In this document: in pieces, positions 24,127 to 34,530 of the stretch
How the letters are laid out: the number at the start of each line of letters is the position of its first letter
Numbering within the stretch: the stretch's first letter is position 1
Assembly (NCBI RefSeq): GCF_001673535.1
Contig: NZ_LZLY01000121.1
Location: 45,887 to 109,886 of the forward strand
DNA from: Mycobacterium sp. 1081908.1
GTDB taxonomy: Bacteria; Actinomycetota; Actinomycetes; Mycobacteriales; Mycobacteriaceae
DNA length: 64,000 bases
Direction of reading: 5' to 3'
The notes under the pieces: generated by a model
Database searches by the model: none
Told to the model about the DNA's origin: nothing
The model's input: only the letters and a program-made list of their open reading frames with translations
Program-made: the position numbers and the translations under genes

Positions 24127-24156
24127 TTGACCTGCGAGACCGGCGGCGGGTATTGT
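24127..24156 (+). promoter_or_regulatory. Strong SigA promoter of the str operon
   Basis: TTGACC (24127-24132), an 18-base spacer and TATTGT (24151-24156). It starts a leader of about 210 bases before rpsL; the -10 is identical to that of rpoB. The leader (to 24370) contains GC-rich potential hairpins and an AT-rich run near 24325-24335, with only a weak Shine-Dalgarno before rpsL. Confidence 0.75.
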
Positions 24157-24370
24157 GGTAGCTCGTGCCTGGCGGCTTGCGGCGCCTGACGTAAGGAAGC
24201 GGATGCCGGGCTAATTCGCATGTCCTCGACGCACCGGATCGAACTCCGTGCTGAGCGCTTGCGACACACCCGGCCGCGGGGTACAGGAGTTAGTCCGGGG
24301 CGGGGGAAAACGGCAGTACACAGACTTAATAGCTAGCCAGAACGAAAACTTCAACACAGAAAGCCGGTAG

Positions 24371-24745
24371 ATGCCAACCATTCAGCAGCTGGTCCGCAAG
24401 GGTCGACGGGACAAGATCGGAAAGGTCAAGACCGCGGCTCTGAAGGGCAGCCCGCAGCGCCGTGGCGTATGCACCCGCGTGTACACCACCACCCCGAAGA
24501 AGCCGAACTCGGCGCTTCGGAAGGTCGCGCGCGTCAAGCTGACGAGTCAGGTCGAGGTCACGGCGTACATCCCCGGCGAGGGCCACAACCTGCAGGAGCA
24601 CTCGATGGTCCTGGTGCGTGGCGGCCGGGTTAAGGACCTGCCCGGTGTCCGGTACAAGATAATCCGCGGTTCGCTCGACACCCAGGGCGTCAAGAACCGC
24701 AAGCAGGCTCGTAGCCGTTACGGCGCCAAGAAGGAGAAGAGCTGA
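24371..24745 (+). CDS. rpsL: 30S ribosomal protein S12
   Basis: A 124-residue S12, a decoding-centre protein. Lys43 (TTPKKPNS) and Lys88 (GGRVKDLPG), the residues changed in streptomycin-resistant mycobacteria, are both wild type, so no rpsL-based resistance is predicted. It heads the str operon. The stop TGA overlaps the rpsG start by one base (TGATG), indicating coupled translation. Confidence 0.98.
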   Translation: MPTIQQLVRKGRRDKIGKVKTAALKGSPQRRGVCTRVYTTTPKKPNSALRKVARVKLTSQVEVTAYIPGEGHNLQEHSMVLVRGGRVKDLPGVRYKIIRGSLDTQGVKNRKQARSRYGAKKEKS

Positions 24746-25215
24746 TGCCGCGCAAGGGGCCCGCACCCAAGCGTCCGCTGGTCAACGACCCCGTCTACGG
24801 GTCGCAGCTGGTCACCCAGCTGGTGAACAAAGTTCTGCTCAAGGGGAAGAAATCGCTCGCCGAGCGCATTGTTTATGGAGCGCTCGAACAGGCCCGGGAA
24901 AAGACCGGCACGGACCCCGTGATCACGCTCAAGCGCGCGCTCGACAACGTCAAGCCCGCCCTGGAGGTGCGCAGCCGCCGCGTCGGTGGTGCGACCTACC
25001 AGGTGCCCGTCGAGGTGCGCCCGGACCGGTCCACCACGCTCGCGCTGCGCTGGCTTGTCAGCTTCTCGCGGCAGCGCCGGGAGAAGACCATGATCGAGCG
25101 GCTGGCAAACGAGCTTCTGGATGCCAGCAACGGCCTCGGGGCCTCCGTCAAGCGGCGAGAGGACACCCACAAGATGGCCGAGGCCAACCGCGCCTTCGCG
25201 CACTATCGCTGGTGA
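24745..25215 (+). CDS. rpsG: 30S ribosomal protein S7
   Basis: A 156-residue S7, a primary 16S rRNA-binding protein that organises the head of the small subunit. Conserved segments include VNDPVYGSQLVTQLVNKVLL, VEVRSRRVGGATYQVPVEV and MAEANRAFAHYRW. The start overlaps the rpsL stop. fusA follows after 70 bases. Confidence 0.98.
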   Translation: MPRKGPAPKRPLVNDPVYGSQLVTQLVNKVLLKGKKSLAERIVYGALEQAREKTGTDPVITLKRALDNVKPALEVRSRRVGGATYQVPVEVRPDRSTTLALRWLVSFSRQRREKTMIERLANELLDASNGLGASVKRREDTHKMAEANRAFAHYRW

Positions 25216-25285
25216 GCGCACCGGCATAGTGGCCGGGCGCAAATAAGACAGCTAACCAAGCAATCGAAAGAGTGGGAAGACTTCT

Positions 25286-27391
<2,106 letters not shown>

Positions 27392-27490
27392 GTTCGAGCT
27401 TGCGAGTAAGCTGGCCCGGTTAACACCGCGGCCGAAACCCAGAAAATCAACACTGCTTAACAAAGCACCAACAAGTCGGAGGACATAACA

Positions 27491-28681
27491 GTGGCGAAGG
27501 CGAAGTTCCAGCGGACCAAGCCCCACGTCAACATCGGGACCATTGGTCACGTTGACCACGGCAAGACCACCCTGACCGCGGCTATCACCAAGGTCCTGCA
27601 CGACAAGTACCCGGACCTGAACGAGTCGAAGGCGTTCGACCAGATCGACAACGCCCCCGAGGAGCGTCAGCGCGGTATTACGATCAACATCGCGCACGTC
27701 GAGTACCAGACCGACAAGCGCCACTACGCGCACGTCGACGCCCCTGGCCACGCCGACTACATCAAGAACATGATCACCGGCGCCGCCCAGATGGACGGCG
27801 CGATCCTGGTGGTCGCCGCGACCGACGGCCCGATGCCGCAGACCCGCGAGCACGTGCTGCTGGCCCGCCAGGTCGGCGTGCCCTACATCCTGGTCGCGCT
27901 GAACAAGGCCGACGCGGTCGACGACGAGGAGCTGCTCGAGCTCGTCGAGATGGAGGTCCGCGAGTTGCTGGCCGCCCAGGAGTTCGACGAGGACGCCCCG
28001 GTGGTGCGGGTATCCGCGCTCAAGGCGCTCGAGGGCGACGCCAAGTGGGTCGAGTCCGTCGAGGAGCTGATGAACGCGGTCGACGAGTCGATTCCGGACC
28101 CGGTCCGCGAGACCGACAAGCCTTTCCTGATGCCCGTCGAGGACGTCTTCACCATCACCGGCCGTGGCACGGTTGTCACCGGTCGTGTGGAGCGCGGCGT
28201 CATCAACGTGAACGAGGAAGTCGAGATCGTCGGCATCCGCCCGTCCACCACCAAGACGACCGTCACCGGTGTGGAGATGTTTCGCAAGCTGCTCGACCAG
28301 GGCCAGGCCGGCGACAACGTCGGGCTGCTGCTGCGTGGTATCAAGCGCGAGGACGTCGAGCGCGGCCAGGTCGTGACCAAGCCCGGCACCACCACGCCGC
28401 ACACCGACTTCGAGGGCCAGGTCTACATCCTGTCCAAGGACGAGGGCGGCCGGCACACGCCGTTCTTCAACAACTACCGCCCGCAGTTCTACTTCCGCAC
28501 CACCGACGTGACCGGTGTGGTGACGCTGCCGGAGGGCACCGAGATGGTGATGCCCGGTGACAACACCAACATCACGGTCAAGCTGATCCAGCCCGTCGCC
28601 ATGGACGAGGGCCTGCGGTTCGCGATCCGCGAGGGTGGCCGCACCGTCGGCGCCGGCCGGGTCGTCAAGATCATCAAGTAA
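27491..28681 (+). CDS. tuf: Elongation factor Tu
   Basis: A 396-residue EF-Tu. G1 is GHVDHGKTT, G3 is DAPGHADY and G4 is NKAD, and the beta-barrel domains 2 and 3 are full length and end GRVVKIIK. It delivers aminoacyl-tRNA to the ribosome. GTG 27491 follows a strong GGAGGA eight bases upstream. It is the last gene of the str operon and is followed by a long terminator hairpin. Confidence 0.99.
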   Translation: MAKAKFQRTKPHVNIGTIGHVDHGKTTLTAAITKVLHDKYPDLNESKAFDQIDNAPEERQRGITINIAHVEYQTDKRHYAHVDAPGHADYIKNMITGAAQMDGAILVVAATDGPMPQTREHVLLARQVGVPYILVALNKADAVDDEELLELVEMEVRELLAAQEFDEDAPVVRVSALKALEGDAKWVESVEELMNAVDESIPDPVRETDKPFLMPVEDVFTITGRGTVVTGRVERGVINVNEEVEIVGIRPSTTKTTVTGVEMFRKLLDQGQAGDNVGLLLRGIKREDVERGQVVTKPGTTTPHTDFEGQVYILSKDEGGRHTPFFNNYRPQFYFRTTDVTGVVTLPEGTEMVMPGDNTNITVKLIQPVAMDEGLRFAIREGGRTVGAGRVVKIIK

Positions 28682-28691
28682 ATCTCGCTCA

Positions 28692-28731
28692 CACGAAGCC
28701 CGGGCTGCCGATCGGCGGTCCGGGCTTCGTG
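28692..28731 (+). terminator. Terminator hairpin after tuf
   Basis: A perfect 12-bp stem (28692-28703 with 28720-28731) whose 16-base loop includes the further self-complementary GCCGATCGGC. It is followed by a T-containing tail (CATTTTC). It starts ten bases after the tuf stop. Confidence 0.85.
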
Positions 28732-28873
28732 CATTTTCATGCGTTTTCAGTTCGGACGAGGCTGGCGAAATTGCGCTGCGGGAGGCCTCGCCGCGGATAC
28801 GATCTGCCCCGTAATGACCCAGTTTTCGGGGAGCCGCGCATAAGGCGGCCCCCGAACTGTGCCGGAGGTTGCG

Positions 28874-30589
28874 ATGTCGTTCGTGTTCGCTATGCCCGAG
28901 TATGTCCAGGCCGCCGCCGCGGACTTGGCGAACATCGGCTCGACGATCAGCTCCGCCAACGCGGCGGCGCTGGCCCCGACGTCGGGCGTGCTGGCCGCCG
29001 GCGCCGACGAGGTGTCGGCCGCCATCGCGTCGCTGTTCGGCGCGCACGCGCAGGCCTATCAGGCGTTCGGCGCGCAGGCGGCGTCGTTCCACCGGCAGTT
29101 TGTGCAGCTCATGAGCGGCGGCGCGGCGCAGTACGCCGCGGCGGAGGCCGCCAACGCCTCCCCGCTGCAGACCGCCGAGCAGGAGGCGCTGGGCGCCATC
29201 AACGCTCCGTTCCAGACGTTCACCGGGCGCCCCCTGATCGGGGACGGCGCCAACGGCGGCCTCGGGCAGGCGGGCGGGGCCGGTGGCTGGCTGATGGGCA
29301 ACGGCGGCAACGGCGGGGCCAGCACGACCGCCGGAGTGGCCGGTGGCAGCGGCGGCTCGGCCGGACTGATCGGCAACGGCGGGGCCGGCGGGGCTGGCTT
29401 CAGCCCGGGCGCGGTCTCCGGCGCCGTCGCCGGGACCAACGGCGGCGCCGGCGGCCACGGTGGTTGGCTGTATGGCAACGGCGGGGCCGGTGCGCCCGGC
29501 GGGGCCGGGGCCACCGGCTTGCTCGCCGGGGACAGCGGCGGCAACGGCGGCAACGGCGGCGCCGGCGGGGGCGCCGGACTGTTCGGCGGGGCGCCCGGCG
29601 CGGGCGCCAACGGCGGGGCCGGCGGCAACGCCTTCCAAAGCGCGACGGTGGCGAACGGCGGCAATGGCGGCAACGGCGGCGCCGGCGGGGCGCCCGGCCT
29701 GATCGGCAACGGCGGGCTCGGCGGGTCCGGCGCGGACGGCGGGGTCAACCAGACCGGCCTGCCGGGCAACAATAACAACGCCGGCGGCAACGGCGGCGTC
29801 GGCGGCGCGGGCGGCGCCGGCGGGCGCGGCGGGTGGCTGTACGGCGCGGGCGGTGACGGCGGAAACGGCGGCGTGACCAACGGCTTCAATGTTGGTAACG
29901 GCGGCGCAGCCGGCAACGGCGGCAACGCGGGGTTACTCGGCGTCGGCGGGACCGGCGGCGTGGGCGGAGCCGTCCCCGGCGGTGGGACCGGAGTGACCGC
30001 CGGCGCGTCGGGCACCGGCGGCAACGGCGGATTCCTGGACGGCGCCGGCGGGGTGGGCGGGGCCGCGGGCGCCCCCACCAATGGGATTGGCGGGAACGGC
30101 GGCAACGCGGGCCTCTTCGGCGCCGGCGGCGCCGGTGGTGCGGCGTCCGGGTTCTTCGGACACGGTGGTCAGGGCGGCCTGGGCGGGCGGCTGAACGGCG
30201 CCGGTGGCGCCGGTGGGGCCGTGACCGGAATTCATTCGACCGGCGGAAATGGGGGCGCGGCGGGATTGTTCGGTACCGGTGGTGGTGGCGGTGACGCGTC
30301 CGCCTCCCCCCAAGGGGTTGGCGGTAACGGCGGGACTGGCGGGTCGCTCGTTGGCGACGGAGGCGCCGGCGGAGCCGGCGGAGTCAACGGAAGCGGGGGG
30401 ACGGGCGGCACCGCCGGCGCCGTCGGCAACGGCGGCAACGGCGGATCGGCTGGGGGGTTGAGCGTCGGCGGTAACGGCGGGAACGCCCAGTACATCGGCA
30501 ACGGCGGCAACGGCGGCAACGGTCATACGCCCGGCACGGGCGGCACCGGCGGGACCCTCTACGGCACGGCCGGCGTAAACGGCAGCTGA
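28874..30589 (+). CDS. PE_PGRS family protein
   Basis: A 571-residue PE_PGRS protein. The PE domain (residues 1-~100) opens MSFVFAMPEY and contains the type VII secretion signal YxxxE (YAAAE, 87-91). The linker GRPLIGDGANG (118-128) is the conserved anchor between PE and PGRS parts. From about 130 to the end are Gly-Gly-Ala/Asn repeats, with a few WLYG/LIGNG/GLFG marker units. It should be exported by an ESX system to the mycobacterial surface. GGAGG precedes ATG 28874 by five bases; a GTG at 28859 is less likely. A TACGAT near 28798 may be its -10. It has no counterpart between tuf and Rv0686 in M. tuberculosis. Confidence 0.92.
   Translation: MSFVFAMPEYVQAAAADLANIGSTISSANAAALAPTSGVLAAGADEVSAAIASLFGAHAQAYQAFGAQAASFHRQFVQLMSGGAAQYAAAEAANASPLQTAEQEALGAINAPFQTFTGRPLIGDGANGGLGQAGGAGGWLMGNGGNGGASTTAGVAGGSGGSAGLIGNGGAGGAGFSPGAVSGAVAGTNGGAGGHGGWLYGNGGAGAPGGAGATGLLAGDSGGNGGNGGAGGGAGLFGGAPGAGANGGAGGNAFQSATVANGGNGGNGGAGGAPGLIGNGGLGGSGADGGVNQTGLPGNNNNAGGNGGVGGAGGAGGRGGWLYGAGGDGGNGGVTNGFNVGNGGAAGNGGNAGLLGVGGTGGVGGAVPGGGTGVTAGASGTGGNGGFLDGAGGVGGAAGAPTNGIGGNGGNAGLFGAGGAGGAASGFFGHGGQGGLGGRLNGAGGAGGAVTGIHSTGGNGGAAGLFGTGGGGGDASASPQGVGGNGGTGGSLVGDGGAGGAGGVNGSGGTGGTAGAVGNGGNGGSAGGLSVGGNGGNAQYIGNGGNGGNGHTPGTGGTGGTLYGTAGVNGS
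29250..30586 (+). repeat. PGRS repeat tract
   Basis: Imperfect GC-rich repeats built on GGCGGCAACGGCGG and GGCGCCGGCGG coding Gly-Gly-Asn/Ala triplets. Such tracts are prone to slippage and recombination, and short-read assemblies often break or misjoin here. The reading frame is intact throughout. Confidence 0.9.
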
Positions 30590-30718
30590 AGCGCGTCCGG
30601 CCCCGCCCGATTGCCGAAACTGGAGGCGGGCCGGGCAAGTTAATATAGATTCAGCCTATTGCGTCCGTGTCTAATGACCGGGCGACTGCCTTGTCGAGTG
30701 GCCTGCCTGGAGGTTCGG

Positions 30719-31522
30719 ATGTCGTTCGTCTTCGCGACGCCCGAATACCTGGCTGCGGCGGCGTCCGACCTGGCGAACATCGGTTCGACGATCAGCTCCG
30801 CCAACGTGGCCGCGTTGGGCCCTACGTCCGGGGTGCTGGCCGCCGGCGCCGACGAGGTGTCGGCGAGCATAGCCGCGCTTTTCGGCGCCCATGCGGAGAT
30901 CTATCAGGCGCTCAGCGCCCAGGCGGCGCTGTTCCACCAGGAGTTCGTCAACCTCATGAGCAGCGGCGGGGTGGAATATGCGCTCGCCGAGGCCACCAAC
31001 GCATCGCCGCTGCAGACCGTCGAGCAGGGTGCGGTGAGCGCGCTCAGCGCCCCCGCCCAGGCGGCGGGGGTGGCCATCCAGGCCGCCACCGGCGCCACCG
31101 GGTCCCCGGCGGCGGCCGCCGCCAGTGTCGGACCCGGCGCGTTCAGTGCCGGGGGCAGCGGCGCGGCCGGACAGCTGATCAGCAGCGTCGGCGCCGATCC
31201 CGCCGCCGCGGCCGCCGGCACCGGGGGATCGTTCAGTCCCGGCGGGGCCGGCCTCACGGGCAGCCTGGTCGCGGGCCAAAACTTCGGCGCTACCCCCGCG
31301 GCGGCGGGTGGAAGCGGCGCGCTGGCCGAGTCCGGCAGTGCCGTCGAGGCCGCCGCCGCCGAAGACCTCGGCATCGGCGAGGCAACCGCGGCCGCCCCGC
31401 CCATCACCCCGCTGGCGGGCCTGCCGACGACGGCATCCGCCGCCCCCGCCGCGGCCGCGCGACCCGGCACGCCGGCGTACTCTCCCGCACCCGCCGGGGC
31501 GTCCGAGCCCGCCGAGGAGTGA
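30719..31522 (+). CDS. PE family protein with Ala-rich tail
   Basis: A 267-residue PE protein. The PE domain (1-~100) is very close to that of the preceding PE_PGRS (MSFVFATPEY; GAHAEIYQALSAQ) and has the secretion signal YALAE at 87-91. The tail of about 165 residues is rich in Ala, Gly, Pro and Ser but lacks PGRS repeats, and ends near TPAYSPAP. GGAGG lies four to nine bases before ATG 30719. The AT-rich TTAATATAG at about 30640 is a possible promoter. It probably arose by duplication of the neighbouring PE and is likely exported by an ESX type VII system. Confidence 0.88.
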   Translation: MSFVFATPEYLAAAASDLANIGSTISSANVAALGPTSGVLAAGADEVSASIAALFGAHAEIYQALSAQAALFHQEFVNLMSSGGVEYALAEATNASPLQTVEQGAVSALSAPAQAAGVAIQAATGATGSPAAAAASVGPGAFSAGGSGAAGQLISSVGADPAAAAAGTGGSFSPGGAGLTGSLVAGQNFGATPAAAGGSGALAESGSAVEAAAAEDLGIGEATAAAPPITPLAGLPTTASAAPAAAARPGTPAYSPAPAGASEPAEE

Positions 31523-31601
31523 CGGGCGCTCGCTTTGCGAGCGGGGCGCTGGCGACAGCGTTAATCTGACACGGACTTCCCAGCGAGACGAGGAGAGACA
31601 C

Positions 31602-32432
31602 GTGTTGGCGCGCTGCCTGAAGGCACAGTTGATCGTTTTGCTGTGCGGCGGCCTGGTCGGGCCGATCTTTTTGGTCGTCTACTTCACCATCGGTTTCGAT
31701 GACCTGCTGGCGTGGATGCTCTACGTCGGCCTGCTGATCACCATCGCCGACGTGGTGATCGCGATCGCGCTGGCCAACTTCGGGGCGAAGTCGTCCGCCA
31801 AGAACGCGGAGCTCGAGCAGAGCGGCGTGCTGGCGCTCGCCCAGATCACCGGGCTCACCGAGACGGGGACGTGGATCAACAATCAGCAAGTGGTGAAGGT
31901 GCACCTGCACATCTCCGGGCCGGGGTTCCTGCCGTTCGACAGCGAGGACCGCGTCATCGCCCACCTCACCCGGCTCGGCAACCTCAACGCCCGCAAGGTG
32001 GTGGTGCTGGTCAACCCCACCACCCAGGAATACCGGATCGACTGGGAGCGAAGCTCTTTGGTCAACGGGCTGGTGCCCGCGCAATTCACCGTGGCCGAGG
32101 ACAACCGGACCTACGACCTCAGCGGGCAGGCCGGCCCGCTGATGGAGATCCTGCAGATCCTCAAGGCCAACAACGTTCCGGTCAACGGCATGGTCGACAT
32201 TCGGTCCAACCCGGCGCTGCGCCAGCAGATCCAGGCGGTGGTGCGCCGTGCCGCCGCGCAACAGGCTCCGGCACCCCAGCCCGCGGCGGGTGGCGGTCCC
32301 GCGCCCGCCGGCGCGCCCCCGCAACCGTCGATCGCCCAGCGGCTCCAGGAGCTGGAGACGCTGCGCGCCAGCGGCGCCCTGACCGACCAGGAGTACAACA
32401 GCCGGCGGGCCCAGATCATCTCCGAAATCTGA
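31602..32432 (+). CDS. Membrane protein with C-terminal SHOCT domain, Rv0686 homologue
   Basis: A 276-residue protein. Two transmembrane helices lie at about residues 9-30 and 37-60, separated by a tight turn. A soluble middle domain follows (about 70-200), then a Pro/Ala/Gly linker, and finally a SHOCT motif of about 32 residues (IAQRLQELETLRASGALTDQEY), a short oligomerisation domain. GTG 31602 with AGGAG six bases upstream is chosen; TTG 31605 is next to it. The function is unknown. In M. tuberculosis it follows tuf directly, whereas here two PE genes intervene. Confidence 0.82.
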   Translation: MLARCLKAQLIVLLCGGLVGPIFLVVYFTIGFDDLLAWMLYVGLLITIADVVIAIALANFGAKSSAKNAELEQSGVLALAQITGLTETGTWINNQQVVKVHLHISGPGFLPFDSEDRVIAHLTRLGNLNARKVVVLVNPTTQEYRIDWERSSLVNGLVPAQFTVAEDNRTYDLSGQAGPLMEILQILKANNVPVNGMVDIRSNPALRQQIQAVVRRAAAQQAPAPQPAAGGGPAPAGAPPQPSIAQRLQELETLRASGALTDQEYNSRRAQIISEI

Positions 32433-32445
32433 ACCCGAGCCGCAT

Positions 32446-32459
32446 TAGAACACGTTTCA
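32446..32459. promoter_or_regulatory. KstR-like operator upstream of the SDR gene
   Basis: TAGAACACGTTTCA fits the KstR consensus TnnAACnnGTTnnA at every fixed position. It overlaps the expected -35 of a leaderless promoter whose -10 is TAGCCT (32470-32475), six bases before GTG 32482. KstR represses cholesterol-catabolism genes in mycobacteria. Confidence 0.55.
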
Positions 32460-32481
32460 GTTCCGCTGCTAGCCTGTCTTC

Positions 32482-33309
32482 GTGGCTGCACAGGTTGGAT
32501 CACTGCAAGGACGGGTAGCGTTCGTTACCGGCGCCGCCCGGGCGCAGGGACGGTCGCACGCGGTGCGGCTCGCCCGGGAAGGCGCGGACATCATCGCGCT
32601 CGACATCTGCGCGCGGGCTTCGGACACCCTGACCTACACGCCGGCGACGCCCGAGGACCTCAGCGAGACCGTCCACCTGGTCGAAGCCGAGGGCCGCAAG
32701 GTGCTGGCCCGTGAGGTCGACATCCGGGACGACGCCGCGCTGCGTCAGCTCGTCGCCGACGGCGTCGAACAGTTCGGGCGGCTCGACGTCCTGGTCGCCA
32801 ACGCCGGGGTGCTCGGCTGGGGCCGCGTCTGGGAACTCACCGACGAGCAGTGGGACACCGTGATCGGGATCAACCTGACCGGCACCTGGCGCACCCTGCG
32901 CGCGGCGATTCCCGCGATGATCGAGGCGGGCAACGGCGGCTCGATCGTCGTCGTCAGCTCGTCGGCGGGCCTGAAGGCCACGCCCGGCAACGGCCATTAC
33001 GCCGCCAGCAAATTCGGGCTCACCGGCCTGACCAACACCCTGGCGATCGAACTCGGCGAATACGGCATCCGGGTCAACTCCATCCACCCCTACTCGGTCG
33101 AAACCCCGATGATCGAGCCCGAGGCGATGATGGAAATCTTTGCCAAGCACCCCCGTTACGTGCACAGCTTCCCGCCAATGCCGATGCAGTACAAGGGATT
33201 CATGACTCCCGACGAGGTGTCCGACGTCGTCGTCTGGTTGGCCGGTGACGGCTCGGGCACACTGTCGGGCACGCAGGTCCCCGTCGACAAGGGCGCCTTG
33301 AAGTACTGA
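32482..33309 (+). CDS. Mycofactocin-type short-chain dehydrogenase (SDR), Rv0687 homologue
   Basis: A 275-residue SDR. The cofactor motif TGAARAQGRSHA, NAG in VANAGV, the catalytic serine region VVSSSAG, and Tyr173/Lys177 in YAASK are all present. The insertion after the second beta strand (ICARASDTLTYTPATPEDL) marks the subgroup of SDRs with tightly held NAD(H) that use mycofactocin as external electron carrier, whose biosynthesis genes lie 6 kb downstream. The substrate is an alcohol or carbonyl of unknown identity. The start GTG 32482 is probably leaderless, under a KstR-like motif. It forms a unit with the next two genes. Confidence 0.9.
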   Translation: MAAQVGSLQGRVAFVTGAARAQGRSHAVRLAREGADIIALDICARASDTLTYTPATPEDLSETVHLVEAEGRKVLAREVDIRDDAALRQLVADGVEQFGRLDVLVANAGVLGWGRVWELTDEQWDTVIGINLTGTWRTLRAAIPAMIEAGNGGSIVVVSSSAGLKATPGNGHYAASKFGLTGLTNTLAIELGEYGIRVNSIHPYSVETPMIEPEAMMEIFAKHPRYVHSFPPMPMQYKGFMTPDEVSDVVVWLAGDGSGTLSGTQVPVDKGALKY

Positions 33310-33334
33310 CCGGCGATCGTGGTATGAACTCCAC

Positions 33335-34519
33335 GTGACCAGTAGCGAAGGCGTCCAGCACATCGTCATCGTCGGCGGTGGGCTAGCCGCCGCCCGGACC
33401 GCCGAGCAACTGCGCCGGTCCGAATACGCCGGCCGCATCACCATCGTCAGCGACGAGGCACACCTGCCCTACGACCGCCCGCCGCTGTCCAAAGAGGTGC
33501 TGCGCAAGGAGGTCGACGACGTCGCTCTCAAACCGCGCGAGTGGTACGACGAGAAGGACATCACGCTGCGGCTGGGTTCGGCGGCCACCGCGCTCGACAC
33601 CGCCAAGCAGACGGTGACGCTGGCCGACGGGACCGCGCTCGGCTACGACGAGCTCGTCATCGCCACCGGGCTGGTGCCGCGGCGCATCCCGGCGTTCCCG
33701 GACCTCGACGGCATCCGGGTGCTGCGCTCGTTCGACGAGAGCATGGCGTTGCGCGAGCACGCCTCCGCCGCGCAGCGCGCCGTCGTCGTCGGCGCCGGAT
33801 TCATCGGCTGCGAGGTGGCGGCCAGCCTGCGCAGCCTCGGGGTGGACGTGGTGCTGGTCGAACCGCAGCCGACGCCGCTGGCGGCGATACTCGGCGAGCA
33901 GATCGGACATTTGGTGGCGCGGCTGCACCGCGACGAAGGCGTCGACGTCCGCCTCGGACTGGGGGTGGCGGAGGTGCGCGGCCAGGGGCATGTCGACACC
34001 GTGGTGCTCACCGACGGCACGGAGCTGGCGGCCGACCTGGTCGTGGTCGGGATCGGATCGCGCCCGGCGACCGAGTGGCTCGAGGGCAGCGGCGTCGACG
34101 TCGACAACGGCGTCATCTGCGACGAGGCCGGCCACACCAGCGCGCCGAATGTCTGGGCGCTCGGTGACGTCGCCTCCTGGCGCGACACGACGGGACACCA
34201 AGCGCGCGTGGAACATTGGAGCAACGTCGCCGACCAGGCCCGGGTGGTGGTACCCGCGATGCTCGGACAGGACGTGCCGTCGGCCGTGGTGGTGCCGTAC
34301 TTCTGGAGCGACCAGTACGACGTCAAGATCCAGTGCCTGGGCGAGCCCGAGGCCACCGACACCGTGCACCTCGTCGAGGACGACGGGCGCAAGTTCCTGG
34401 CCTACTACGAGCGCGACGGGGTGCTGGTCGGCGTGGTCGGCGGCGGGATGCCCGGCAAGGTCATGAAGGTCCGCGCCAAGATCGCCGCCGCCGCACCCAT
34501 CGCCGAGGTGCTGGGCTGA
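33335..34519 (+). CDS. Ferredoxin reductase (FAD-dependent), Rv0688 homologue
   Basis: A 394-residue NAD(P)H-dependent ferredoxin/rubredoxin reductase-type flavoprotein. The FAD dinucleotide fold is IVGGGLAAARTAEQLR, the NAD(P) fold is VVGAGFIGCEVAASL, and the second FAD contact is NVWALGDVASW; it ends in the usual C-terminal domain. It would pass electrons from NAD(P)H to a ferredoxin serving, for example, a cytochrome P450. The GTG start is 25 bases after the SDR stop. Operon context suggests the pair acts in a common oxidation pathway, but no ferredoxin or P450 gene is in view. Confidence 0.9.
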   Translation: MTSSEGVQHIVIVGGGLAAARTAEQLRRSEYAGRITIVSDEAHLPYDRPPLSKEVLRKEVDDVALKPREWYDEKDITLRLGSAATALDTAKQTVTLADGTALGYDELVIATGLVPRRIPAFPDLDGIRVLRSFDESMALREHASAAQRAVVVGAGFIGCEVAASLRSLGVDVVLVEPQPTPLAAILGEQIGHLVARLHRDEGVDVRLGLGVAEVRGQGHVDTVVLTDGTELAADLVVVGIGSRPATEWLEGSGVDVDNGVICDEAGHTSAPNVWALGDVASWRDTTGHQARVEHWSNVADQARVVVPAMLGQDVPSAVVVPYFWSDQYDVKIQCLGEPEATDTVHLVEDDGRKFLAYYERDGVLVGVVGGGMPGKVMKVRAKIAAAAPIAEVLG

Positions 34520-34530
34520 CGCTTCCCAAG

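Noticed and set aside
27392..27490. Separate tuf promoter in the fusA-tuf gap
   Set aside because: TTGCGA and TAACAC-like hexamers are present but at unsuitable spacing; the small inverted repeats do not clearly support an independent start.
29250..30586. Regular repeats considered as CRISPR or minisatellite array
   Set aside because: Repeats are in frame, short, without unique spacers, and encode the PGRS domain; no cas genes nearby.
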